Origin: Impatiens glandulifera
Taxonomy: Eukaryota > Streptophyta > Magnoliopsida > Ericales > Balsaminaceae
Assembly (NCBI RefSeq): GCF_907164915.1
Contig: NC_061866.1
Coordinates: forward strand, 40,488,320-40,552,319
Direction of reading: 5' to 3'
Length of the DNA stretch: 64,000 nt
In this document: positions 12,535 through 22,369 of the stretch, piece after piece
How positions within the stretch are numbered: position 1 is the stretch's first letter
Layout: each line of letters starts with the position of its first letter
Notes under the pieces: model-generated
What the model was told of the DNA's origin: nothing
Databases searched by the model: none
What the model saw: the letters and a program-made list of their open reading frames with translations, nothing else
Program-made: the position numbers and the translations under genes

Positions 12535-13720
12535 AAATGGTCAAAAGCGAAAGTTTTCTAATAAATTTTCGCAAATAACCCTTCCTAGGGTCAAAAGCGA
12601 GAGTTTCTGAAAACTTTCGCAAATAACCCTTCCTAGGGTCAAAAGCGAAAGTTTTATTATAAACTTTCCCAAATACCCCTTTCTCAAATTTTCTTAAGGA
12701 AGGGTAAAAAGCGAAAGTTTGTTAATAAACTTTCGCAAATGGGTCAAAAGCGAAAGTTTGCTAATAAACTTTCGCAAATAACCCTTCCTCAAATTTTTTT
12801 AATGAAGGATCAAAAGCAAAAGTTTATTATAAATTTTCGCAATTACCCTTCTAGGGTCAAAAGCGAAAGTTTGCTAATAAACTTTTGCAAATAACCCTTC
12901 CAGGATCAAAAACGAAAATTTCTGAAAAACTTTCGCAAATTACCCTTCCTAGGGTCAAAAGAGAAAGTTTTCTAATAAACTTTCGCAAATACCCCTCCCT
13001 CAGATTTTCTTAAGGAATGGTCAAAAACGAAAGTTTATTATAAAACTTTCGTAATTACCCTTTCAGAGTCAAAAGCGAAAGTTTGCTAATAAACTTTCGC
13101 AAATAACCCTTCCAGGGTCAAAAGCGAAAGTTTTTGAAAAACTTTCGCAAATCGCCCTTCTTAGGGTAAAAAAGCGAAAGTTTACTCATAAACTTTCGCA
13201 AATACCCCTTCCTCAGATTTTCTTAAGGAAAGGTCAAAAGCGAAAGTTTATTATAAAACTTTCGCAATTACCCTTCCAGGGTCAAAAACGAAAGTTTGCT
13301 AATAAACTTTTGCAAATAACCCTTCTTGGGTCAAAAGCGATAGTTTCTGAAAAACTTTTGCAAATAACCCTTCCCAGGGTCAAAAGCGAAAGTTTGCTAA
13401 TAAACTTTCACAAATACACCTTCCTCAGATTTTCTTAAGGAGGGTCAAAAGCAAAAGTTTATTATAAAACTTTCGCAATTACGTACCCTTCTAGGGTCAA
13501 AAGCGAAAGTTTGCTAATAAACTTTTGTAAATAACCTTTCAAGGGTCAAAAGCGAAGTTTTCTGAAAAACTTTCGCAAATAACCCTTCCTAGGGTCAAAA
13601 GCAAAAGTTTGCTAATAAACTTTCGCAAATACCCCTTCCTCGGACTTTCTTAAGGAAGGGTCAAAAGCGAAAGTTTATTATAAAACTTTCGCAATTACCA
13701 ATTCTAGATAGTTAAAACCG
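12535..13720. repeat. Hairpin tandem array with 4-mer higher-order structure
   Basis: About 22 copies of a unit near 53 bases long. Each unit reads GGGTCAAAAGCGAAAGTTT, then a 3-8 base linker, then AAACTTTCGCAAAT and ACCCTTCC, so every unit is an imperfect palindrome. Linkers differ in a fixed order (TTATTATA, GCTAATA, CTGAA, GCTAATA). A longer spacer around CAGATTTTCTTAAGGA recurs at 13001, 13214, 13426 and 13641, giving a 212-215 base period of four units. Earlier spacers at 12684 and 12790 are 106 bases apart, exactly half a period. Confidence 0.85.
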
Positions 13721-13972
13721 ATGGTTCTTTTAATAACCTTCGCAATTACCCTATTTTCACATTTTTTTGACAACAGTGTAATCGAAAATGTTCAATAAAT
13801 TTCTCAAATAAAGACAAACCAATACATATAGAAAAAACAATCATAAACCACATTAATAAACCAAAAGATAATTATAATTCATAAGTCGATCTAAACAATG
13901 GTCAAAACGTACCAAATTATCCAAAACATGTTATCAGTCGAACGAAAACGATTACAAATAATTATTCAAATA

Positions 13973-14386
13973 CTATAATCTAGTTAGTAGGTGGGGGAGG
14001 AGGAGGGGTGGTTGATTCTGCCTCTTGAAGAATTCAATTTGTTGTTCAAGATTCTCCAATTTTTGAGCCATTTGATCCTTGTCCGCTTTAATTTCAGTAA
14101 GCAATTGAGCTCTTTCCGCATCCCTCAATTGAATTTGCTCCAAAGCCAACACTAGGTGTCTCGCATCCTTCTCACATTTAACATTCGCAGTAGTCATTGG
14201 GTCAGCCGCGATAGACCATCGGCCAGAACTTGATTGTGCTAGCAAGTTCTGGAATGGTCGGGACAGTTTCTCTGGTGTTTTCCGAATACGCTTCCACAAT
14301 AATAAATTTATGAATCTAACCACAATATATAACATTAATAAACCTAATCTAACATGAATCAAAATATAATATATATCAAACCACAT
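13973..14386 (-). CDS. Second coiled-coil exon of the CACTA element
   Basis: Minus-strand open frame. The convincing part begins near 14275 after an AG acceptor-like site (RIRKTPEKLSRPFQNLL). It contains SSSGRWSIAADPMTTANVKC, then a charged coiled coil (LEQIQLRDAERAQLL, KLENLEQQIEFFKRQ) and a proline-leucine tail. The 5' 35 codons of the open frame are hydrophobic and AT-rich and are probably intron. It resembles, in style rather than by a certain match, the C-terminal part of Ptta/En/Spm-type plant transposon proteins. It is a diverged duplicate of the frame at 12195-12530, with the hairpin array lying between the two. Confidence 0.45.
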   Translation of the reverse strand: MWFDIYYILIHVRLGLLMLYIVVRFINLLLWKRIRKTPEKLSRPFQNLLAQSSSGRWSIAADPMTTANVKCEKDARHLVLALEQIQLRDAERAQLLTEIKADKDQMAQKLENLEQQIEFFKRQNQPPLLLPHLLTRL

Positions 14387-14689
14387 TTAACATAAATAAT
14401 CATACTAATCAAATATAAATCAAACAAAATAACCTTAATCCAAATGTAACATAAATCTAAAACTAAACAATAACAAATCTAAATCTAACCATATAATTAT
14501 CAAACAAATAATCTAACATAACCAAACAAAATCATACATATATTTAACAAAATCTAACCTAATATATAACAAATATCAAACAAAATATAATCTAAACTAA
14601 CCTAAAACTAAACTAAAACTAACCAATAACAAATTTAAATATAACCTTATAACATATATAACCAAATAAAATAAAAATCTAACCTTGAT

Positions 14690-14850
14690 TTGAAGGCGAG
14701 GCGAATGTGGTTCCGTTGAGGGCGTCGGCGCGGGCGGAAGGAGAAGAGAAGAAGAAGAAGGTGTAGGCGGCACGGACAGAAGAGATATCGGAAAGAGATA
14801 GAGAGGGAAAAGAGAAACGACAGAAAGAAGAAGAGAAGAAGTAGGGTTTT
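14690..14850 (-). other. Probable 5' exon of the CACTA-internal transcription unit
   Basis: On the minus strand a CT-rich leader like a plant 5' untranslated region passes into GC-rich sequence and ends TCAAATCAAG followed by GTTAGATT, a good splice donor. It lies upstream of the coiled-coil exon at 13973-14275. The composition contrasts sharply with the AT-rich DNA around it, so it is either the element's own promoter-proximal exon or a captured host fragment. Which applies cannot be decided here. Confidence 0.4.
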
Positions 14851-14879
14851 TTTAATTTAAATAGGCCATTCCCAAAAAA

Positions 14880-15290
14880 TTTCATATAACTTTCGGTTTT
14901 GAACCTGAGTCAAAACCGAAGGTTTATAAGAAAACCTTCGTAATTAATCATTCCCAAACCTAGAATTATTTTTCATTTTTTGGGGGATGAGTCAAAATCG
15001 AAGGTTTATTGAAAACCTTCGCAATTAACAATCTCAGGAAAGGTAAAACCGAGAGTTATTAGAATAACCTTCGCAATTATCTCATTTACAACACTTAGAA
15101 TTAATATGGTTTTTTTGGGAAGGGCAAAATCGAAAGTTCTTTGCAATACTTTCGGTGAAAATTTGTAAAACTGAAATTTTTACACGACTCTCGGAATCTA
15201 TTTTTAATAACGAAAGATTTGTTCCTCTCGGGATCATTTTCGAGAGTTTATGAAAACCTTTGGTAAGATTTGTCGGTAAGATTTTTTTTT
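14880..15290. repeat. Right subterminal repeat array of the CACTA element
   Basis: Repeated AACCGAAGGTTTAT and AACCTTCGCAATTA pairs, then CGAAAG and CTCTCGG variants, spaced 40-60 bases up to the terminus. It mirrors the left array in motif but not in detailed order. Confidence 0.65.
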
Positions 15291-15299
15291 TACCAGTGT

Positions 15300-15796
15300 A
15301 CATTATATAAATAAATGTTAAGTATATTATATGAGTTGGTTTATTTGGGTTTTATGATGTGAAATCAAAAAATTATAAATAAGATGTTTATTGTCGTGGC
15401 TATATCAAATATCTATTATTTGAGTTAATTCGAATAAGTACCATTTAATAATTTTTAATCAATTTTGGTTCACTTATGATCCCTAATATATTAATGTGTT
15501 AGTCTTTTTATATTTTTAAATCAAGATTTAACACTAAATATATATACAAAAAAAAACATAATTTTTAACTCTCTAAATGTTCATGCTAGATATCCCTTTT
15601 AAAGTGTCTCTTCATGCTTCACAAAAGCCATCTTAACTACTATTGGCCGGATAAGAAAACATATATTATTAAAAATTGTATCTTTGAGATTTTTGTGAAC
15701 ATATGAATCAATAAAAATTGTTTTATCATTAAAAATAAATATTTAAGAATATGAGATTTTTACTAAATTAATTCAAGAATAGCTAGTCAACTCAAG

Positions 15797-15837
<41 letters not shown>

Positions 15838-17840
15838 GAGAACACAATATCTTGATCTCTTGTCTTCATCTATACACATATGCAGTCTTTATCTATACAC
15901 ATGCACATGATACTATATTTAGTTTTGCATGAACTTTGAGTGTATTGAGTTTAAACACCATTTATTATGGTTCAAATGCGTGAAACCAATCCACATGGGA
16001 AGAAAATATGAGAAATTCAATGTTCAAAGTTCCTACATAATAGATTTCGTTATGCATTTTACTACATCTCTTATTGAAGTCGTGCCACTAATAGCTTCTA
16101 ATCAAGACAAAATAATCTATCATAAGATAATTTAGATCACCATATGCATTGCAAAGTCTTCCACTCTTACTAGCACTTCCGATCCATATTCAAATAATTC
16201 CAAAATAAGCCCTAGATATTAAACACGAAAGGACAATGGAGCAAAATATAGAACGACCACTCATTTATTCTTAGACACAATCTACAACGGTCATACATCA
16301 TAATACCCCTAGGGATCCAACCTACATCATAATACCCCTAGGGATCCAACCTAAGAACGGGACAGCCAAAAATAAAACTTGGTCTCTTGAAAAAGACAAC
16401 ACATCATCCTTTACCTTATCTACTTAAAATCAACATTATACTTGTGCACCCGAACTTATTCAACGTTACTTCCATATTTTTATTAAGCTTATCCCATTTT
16501 GGTATGACTAGATTTCGTCTATCTCCTCGTCTAAACTTTGACTTGATTCCCTTTCAATGTCGTTTCTTAATTTGTAACATGAGTTGGTGGTAATTGTTCA
16601 TAAATATAAATATAAAAATGTTAGTCATAGTTGTGGGTTACAAAAACATCGTGAAGATGAATCAAGCCATATATTATTTTAATATGAATATGATAAATAT
16701 GCTTTATATTATACCATTTTGTTGATAAAATAAGTAAGTGGTGGTGGCAACAATTGATATGGAGATCTATTTGTTTGTTTTTGGTACTTGATAAATCAAA
16801 CACAGATTTGTTATTGGGCCAAGTAGGATGATCTTCTTGTTCATATATAGCAAAGTCAATAATGCATCTATTCTATATTTAATCATTAATTTAATTGATT
16901 CATTTATATACTTATTTATTATCCTAGCTAGCTAGTGGTGTTATAATAAATATATTATTATTAGCTGTTTATTTGCATTTTTTTACTTTTGGAAAGTTCT
17001 TGTCTATGATGTATGCTTCACCCAAGATATTTTCAGCCGTCCAATTTATTTTAAGGTTTAAATACTAGTCACAATAGTTAATTATTTAGAAATTTCAACT
17101 TAGAAGAATAAAGACTGCCGCCTCAGAATTAAATATTACTAATTAAGGTATGCATTGGAATATTATTGGTTATGCCTTTGTTTATTTTTTAATTTGACTT
17201 ATAAACAACATTATAGTCTAGCATAGATAAGTGTAATTGTGTTATATCAAGGTAGGTTAGGGAATATTAGTTTAGGAATAGGGTAACCCTTTACTATAAA
17301 ATAATATCAAACCAAATTATTTGAAAACACTTATGTTTAAGTTTGTGTTTTTAAAGGTAAAATCGGATAAAAAATCTAAAAGAAAAAATAACGTATTCAA
17401 ATGAAACAGTACTATTATTGTTTTGTATTTTTAACACATTTCAATCTTCGTCCAACATAACCGACAATATTAAAGATCACAAATTTAATTTTAACTTAAT
17501 CGATTTAATAAGATAAGTTAATGTTTTATTGAATTTTGTATTGATATTTATAATAAAAGTTAGTGTTGACTCTTGGGTGGTGATAATATTTAGAGTTCAG
17601 ACAACATCATCCCCATTTCTGTCATGTAATGATGTCTTTTGTTTTGTTGCTGCATTAATTAATGAAAAAATATAAATAATAATGGTGCAATATTAATTGT
17701 TATTATTCAATTTGGGATATTTTTCTAAATGTATTTGTAATCAAACAAATAGATTAAATTTGGTATGCACATATAGAAATATAATAGTTTGGATACACTA
17801 GCAAAATGACCAATTTTAAATCAAAATGTTCTAATGGAAT
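15300..17840. other. Intergenic DNA; TA microsatellite and a 29-bp duplication
   Basis: No supported gene. A TA run fills 15799-15834. A perfect tandem duplication of 29 bases (unit starting ACATCATAATACCCCTAGGG) occupies 16295-16352. The stretch 15930-16600 is less AT-rich than its surroundings and may be an old transposon fragment, but no motif is recognisable. Confidence 0.5.
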
Positions 17841-17862
17841 TGAATATAAAATTATTAAATAT

Positions 17863-17981
17863 TCCACCAAGGTAGCCCAGTGGTAAGAATCGACTTAAGA
17901 GACCAAAAGGTCACGGTTTTAATTTTATCTGAAAGCGCTTTGAGTTTAAGCGGAGTGTCATTTAGCTCTCCTTTATTCCAA
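17863..17981 (+). mobile_element. tRNA-derived SINE with about 20-bp target-site duplications
   Basis: The body of about 119 bases has an A box (TAGCCCAGTGGT, 17873-17884) and a degenerate B box (GGTTTTAATTT, 17915-17925). It is flanked by AATATAAAATTATTAAATAT (17843-17862) and the same 20 bases with one change (17982-18001). Long AT-rich duplications are the mark of LINE-mediated insertion. A related, more decayed copy lies at about 53390-53515. Confidence 0.75.
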
Positions 17982-18229
17982 AATATAAAATTATTAAGTA
18001 TCCTCGATCAATCTTATATTAATTCCACCCACCATGATATGCATACTTATTTTATTTTCTTATCAAAATAAAACAAGATTGTTCTTAATATTGCATTTCT
18101 AGAAACTCGATATCTTGAAGCAATATCTAAAAATAGAGTTATCACCCCTTAAATTGTACTATTTTCTGTTATAAATATTTATCATTTAGGGATAATTAAC
18201 AAGGATAAAAAATAATAGTCATTATTGTC

Positions 18230-18415
18230 TTAACTCTAGCTGTTAAAGACATGTATCAACAGTATTATCGTCACTAAAAGTCAAACTACCGACGTTATAA
18301 CACCGGTATTTACTGTCGTTATAACATTTAGCATCATTAATATAAAAATCGTCACTATTAAAGACATGTCAAGACAGTATTGTCGTCACTAAAAACTAAT
18401 TTCCGACATTACTAC
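18230..18415. repeat. Pair of diverged direct repeats
   Basis: The block TTAAAGACATGT plus CAGTATTRTCGTCACTAAAA occurs near 18243 and again near 18358, with shorter CCGACRTTA motifs between them. Repeats of this spacing suggest a fragment of a DNA-transposon subterminal region. No terminus was found. Confidence 0.4.
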
Positions 18416-18439
18416 TATCAATATCAATTATACCAATTT

Positions 18440-19008
18440 TGTGACATCCCCTTATTCTCGAATACGGGGAAGTCAACTTAGATCCATACTTAAAATTATT
18501 TAAACTAGTATATATAATTTATACATTAAAAGATTTCTCCAAATTCCATTACATATTTTTTTCCAAAAACATATAATTTAAAACATATTTCTTGACTTTT
18601 AAAGTAATAAAATGAGAAAACTTCATTTTCATATAACATAAATATGATCCCGTGGTGATGGTACAATAATAATCTTGAGCACATATTTTTCTATAATCCT
18701 TTGGAGCTTATCCCTAAAGCTCGGGAATGCTTTGGGAACATATTTGGTTGGACACTTTTCGAATGTCCATCCTTAAAGTCGACAGCCTGTTTGGACACAT
18801 AATTCATTGGACGATATTTTATAAGCTTAACTCGGAAAACCTAATCCCATACATAATCAATCACATATTTTTGGATCGGACTACCGAAGCTCAACTCGAA
18901 TAGCCTTACGCCCCCTTCATCCGTCAATTCTATTTGTAATAGTAGTTTATCACCACGATTTCATATAATTACAATTCACAGTTTTATATAGAACATAGTA
19001 TAGGGGAT
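18440..19008 (+). mobile_element. Candidate LTR
   Basis: The segment starts TGTGACATCCCC and ends near GGGGATGT, short inverted ends as in many plant LTRs. It sits immediately upstream of gag-like sequence in the same orientation. No second LTR, target-site duplication or tRNA primer-binding site was recognised, so it may be a solo or 5' LTR or something else. Confidence 0.35.
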
Positions 19009-19834
19009 GTTTATTTTTATTTCTATTATTAGGAAAATAGAATTATGAGTAGGGAACGAGGACGAGAAAACAAACCATGTGTGTCCTCACTAGTTGATGA
19101 TCCACCGCCCAATCCATTCTTGGCTTGATTGGTCGAGGTGTTGCATAATCAGAACTAAATTCAGGGTGAACAAATCAGAAAAATGTTTCAAGATAATGGA
19201 TACAATCACAATGATTAAGGAGGTCAACCAATCTATAAACAATTTATAAACTTTCAATCGGTGGAATTTGGAGGAAGTATTGACCCAATGATCGTCGAGG
19301 AATGAATACAATTATTGAATACTATATTTGAATTCATTCAAATTAGCAATGTAGATAAAGTTCATTGTGCATCATTCATGTCTAAGGATGATGCGCACAT
19401 ATGGTATTATGGAGAAAAGACAACCTTAAATATTTCTTTGTGAAGTACTTTCCATAAAAGACATCAAAGATATAAGGTTGTCTTTTCTCCTTGCCACCAC
19501 ATGCGCGCATCTATATGCATTGCTAATTTGTATGAAGTCAAATATAGTCTCCAATGATTGTATCGATTTATTCCTTAACGGTCATTGGGTCGATACTTCC
19601 TCTAAATTCTATCGGTCGAAAGTCAATAAATTGACTTATTGATTGGTTAACCTCCTTTATTATTGTGATTATATCCATTAACTTCAAATATTTCTTCAAT
19701 TTGTTCACGCAATATCTTGATCAGTCCAACCAAGAATGGATTGGGTGGTTGATCATCAACTAGTGAGGACACATATGGTTTGTTTTATCGTCCTCTACTC
19801 ATAATTCTATTTTCCTAATAATAGAAATAAACAT
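19009..19834. repeat. Inverted duplication of a retrotransposon gag fragment
   Basis: Left arm about 19009-19428 and right arm about 19473-19834 are reverse complements with moderate divergence, separated by a 44-base loop. The innermost 18 bases pair perfectly (GGAGAAAAGACAACCTTA, 19411-19428 against 19473-19490). Translated outward to inward, both arms give gypsy-type gag motifs: DDPPPNPFLA, EFGGSIDPMIVEE and ISNVDKVHCASFM in the left arm, with equivalents in the right, all with stops. The right arm lacks about 40 bases near the loop. A transcript through the locus would fold into a long hairpin. Confidence 0.8.
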
Positions 19835-19887
19835 TAACATATTATATCTACTTAGGAAATAAACATTAACATATTATATCTACTTAG
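19824..19887. repeat. Perfect 32-bp tandem duplication
   Basis: The 32-base unit starting GAAATAAACATTAACATATT is present twice without mismatch, at the outer edge of the right arm of the gag inverted repeat. Perfect identity implies a recent event. Confidence 0.9.
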
Positions 19888-20012
19888 GAATGCCTTTAGC
19901 TGCAAAATAATTGATAATTTACTTCCCTCTTTTAGGTACGAAGAATTATAATTTAATGATAAAATAATATTATTATAATAAAACAATAATAATAATAATG
20001 ATAGGTGAAGAT

Positions 20013-21294
20013 ATTATTCATCGTTAACTAGTCGAGTAGACACCAGATCTATCATAGGAAGAAACATCGGTTCAAATCATTGATAGATAAACCCGAAAGT
20101 TGAGGAGCAAAAAGATAAAGATGGTTAAAGTCTTGTGTCAATAGAAGAAGCGACATGGTAAATCGAACAAGACATGTACAAGGATTCCATAACTATGAAA
20201 TTCATAAATAGGTAGGTATAATTGTAATATATATATATATATATCATAACCTAAATCTCATTATAAATTTTTAGGTGATAAATTTTTTTTGGAAATTAAA
20301 GGAAACTAACATGATACCCCACAATCATGTCCTGCACTTAAACTTAAAGTGCTTCAGATAAAATCGAACACGTGACATTTTGTCTATTAGGTGATAAATT
20401 TTGTTATTACTATTTATTTATTTTCTTCTCTTAACCTCATGACATGTATTAAATACATAAATATAACTCGCTAAATTATTTTAAGGTAGGTAAACATTCT
20501 TATACTAATTGCCTTGTAAGCTAATTAAGTTATATGGTTTAGATATGACACTAAACCATATTTTATATTGTCACTACACTATGAAATTAAACAAAATTTT
20601 ACATTGTCACCATACTATGACACTAATTTTATGTTCTTAATTGAGGATAGGTGGTTAAACTTCTTAATTTGGAGATATGGATCTCTTGCATGTTTGATGT
20701 AAAGAATATGGAATGAAGAATTTATGAATCAAAAGTTAGTATTAAATGGAAGAGGTAGAAGGCTTGTAGATTGATTAGTGTCATAGTGTGGTAGTAACGT
20801 AAAATATGCTTAGTATTATAATGTGGTGGCAATGTAAAATCTTGTTTAGTGTCATATATAAACTATATAACTTAAGAAAATTGCAAAACATTATTCATTA
20901 ACTAGAAAATGTATAAGGATGTTTACCTACCTTAGTTGGGTTATATTTACTAAAAAAAAAAAAAAATCATTTTGGCTCAATATATATTTAGTACATGGCT
21001 TATAAATGTATGTCATGAGGTTAATTAAATAACTAAATGAAAGAAAGTAGAAGAGAAAAATAAATAAATAATAATAATAATGAATCTATATCCCCTAGCA
21101 TAGAAACTTATAATATGATTTAGGTTATGCTAAGGGAATATATATTTCAAGGCCTTACAATTATACATACCTATTTGGGAATTTAGTTTTGGATGATCAT
21201 TTTACATGTCTTGATCGAGTTTTCATGTGGCGTCAGTATTTCTTTATATGATAGATCTAGTGTCCACTCAACTAGTTTTGAAAATACTTGTCTT
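20013..21294. repeat. Long inverted repeat, arms about 550-620 bp
   Basis: The left arm (about 20013-20640) matches the reverse complement of about 20755-21294. Shared blocks include the ACTAG..GAG..GACAC.AGATCTATCATA end, ACATGTA..AT, ATAACCTAAATC, the GTATTAAATACA region and ACACTAA..ATTGTCAC repeats. The left arm has about 70 extra bases near 20070. About 115 bases in the middle are unpaired. A 25-base perfect tandem repeat (AACTAGTTTTGAAAATACTT plus five bases) sits at the right edge, 21270-21319. No coding capacity. It resembles a foldback-type or long-TIR DNA element. Confidence 0.65.
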
Positions 21295-21324
21295 AACTAG
21301 TTTTGAAAATACTTGTCTTATTAT

Positions 21325-22070
21325 GCTCTTAATTGATGATAGGTGCTTGAACTTCTTAATTTGGAAATATGGATGCTCTTGGATGTTTGATGTGAGGAAT
21401 ATGGAATGAAGAATTAATGAATCAAAAGGTTAGTATTAAATAGAAAGAGATAGAATGCTTGGAGATTGATTAGTGTCATAGTGTGGTGGCTATGTAGAAT
21501 CTTGCTTAGTGTTATAGTGTGTTGGCAATGTATAATCTTTCTTAGTGTCATTGTGGTGACAATGTATAATCTTGTTTAGTGTCATTGTGTGGTGACAATG
21601 TAGAATCTTGCTTAGTGTCATAGTGTGGTGGCAATGTAAAATCTTGCTTAGTGTCATAGTGTGGTGGCAATGAATCTTGCTTAGTGTCATACTATGGTGG
21701 CAATGTAACATTTTGCTTAGTGTCATAGTGTGTGGTGGCAATGTAATATTTTGTTTAGTGTCATATCTAAACCACATAAATCAAGTAGCTTACAAGGCAA
21801 TTACACCTTTACTAGAAAATGTATAAGGATGTTTATCCACATTTAAATAATAAAGTGTGTTATATATATTTACTAAAAATTATTTTGGCTCAATATCTAT
21901 CTAATACATTACTTTAAATTAAATACATGATCAAATAACTAAATGAAAGCAAGTAGAAGAGAAGAAAATAAATAAATAATAATAATAAAATCTATTACCT
22001 AGCATAGAAAATTATAACATTGCTAAGAGAATATATATTTATTTCTAGGTCTTACAAATTTAACTAGACA
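21325..22070. repeat. Direct copy of the centre and right arm of the inverted repeat
   Basis: This stretch repeats 20630-21120 in the same orientation: GATAGGTG.TT..ACTTCTTAATTTGG, GGAATGAAGAATT.ATGAATC, ATGTATAAGGATGTTTA, the AATAATAATAAT block and the CCTAGCATAGAAA region. The main difference is expansion of an internal minisatellite from two units to eight. Confidence 0.7.
21468..21768. repeat. Minisatellite of about 36 bp, eight units
   Basis: Consensus GCTTAGTGTCATAGTGTGGT followed by GGCAATGTAAAATCTT. Eight units differ at a few positions and two carry short deletions or insertions. The sister segment at 20770-20850 has only two units, so the array expanded after that duplication. The open minus-strand frame across it is a consequence of the 36-bp period and has no start or composition like a gene. 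Confidence 0.85.
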
Positions 22071-22084
22071 AGTGGACGTGTTCA

Positions 22085-22365
22085 GTGTCATATCTAACTA
22101 TATAACTTAAGTAACTTACAAGACAATTATCCATTCACGAAAATATGTATAAAGATATTTACCTACCTCTAAATAATTTAATGGGTTATATTTATTCAAA
22201 TTTATTTTGACTTAATATGTATTTAATACATGACTTTAAATTAAATGCATGCCATGAGGTTAATCAAATAACTAATAAGTGGAGGAAAAGAAAATATATA
22301 AATAATAATAATGAAATTTATCGCCTAACTTATAAATTTATATATATATTAAAGCTTTACAAGTG
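22085..22365. repeat. Third, partial copy of the inverted-repeat arm
   Basis: It repeats the arm again in the same orientation: AACTTACAAGACAATTA, TACCTACCTCTAAATAATTT, GACTTAATATGTATTTAATA, CATGCCATGAGGTTAAT and the AATAATAATAATGA block. It lacks the minisatellite and is more diverged than the copy at 21325. Confidence 0.6.
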
Positions 22366-22369
22366 AAAT

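Larger units (their letters stand above)
11307..15298 (-). mobile_element. CACTA-type (En/Spm) DNA transposon, non-autonomous
   Basis: The left terminus reads CACGGGTGAAAAAGA. The right terminus, read on the minus strand, is CACTGGTAAAAAAAA, giving an imperfect inverted repeat of about 15 bases of the CACTA type. The flanking triplets are tat and tac, so the 3-bp target duplication is at best 2 of 3. Both ends are packed with short direct and inverted repeats built on CCGAAAG and CTCGG (11330-11970 and 14880-15290), as in CACTA subterminal regions. The interior holds two related minus-strand coiled-coil exons and a large hairpin repeat array. No DDE transposase is visible, so movement would need help in trans. 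Confidence 0.7.

Noticed and set aside
12535..13720. CRISPR-like regular repeats
   Set aside because: The units are palindromic tandem repeats without unique spacers, in a plant nuclear transposon. Linkers recur in a fixed cycle and do not vary freely.
14679..14885. Separate secreted or serine-rich protein
   Set aside because: The frame coincides with a CT-rich leader and ends in a likely intron. It is better read as a 5' exon of the CACTA transcription unit.
21490..21777. Open minus-strand frame with a repeated Thr-Leu-Ser-Lys, His-Cys-His-His pattern
   Set aside because: It is produced by the 36-bp minisatellite, whose period is a multiple of three. Units with deletions disturb it, and there is no gene-like context.
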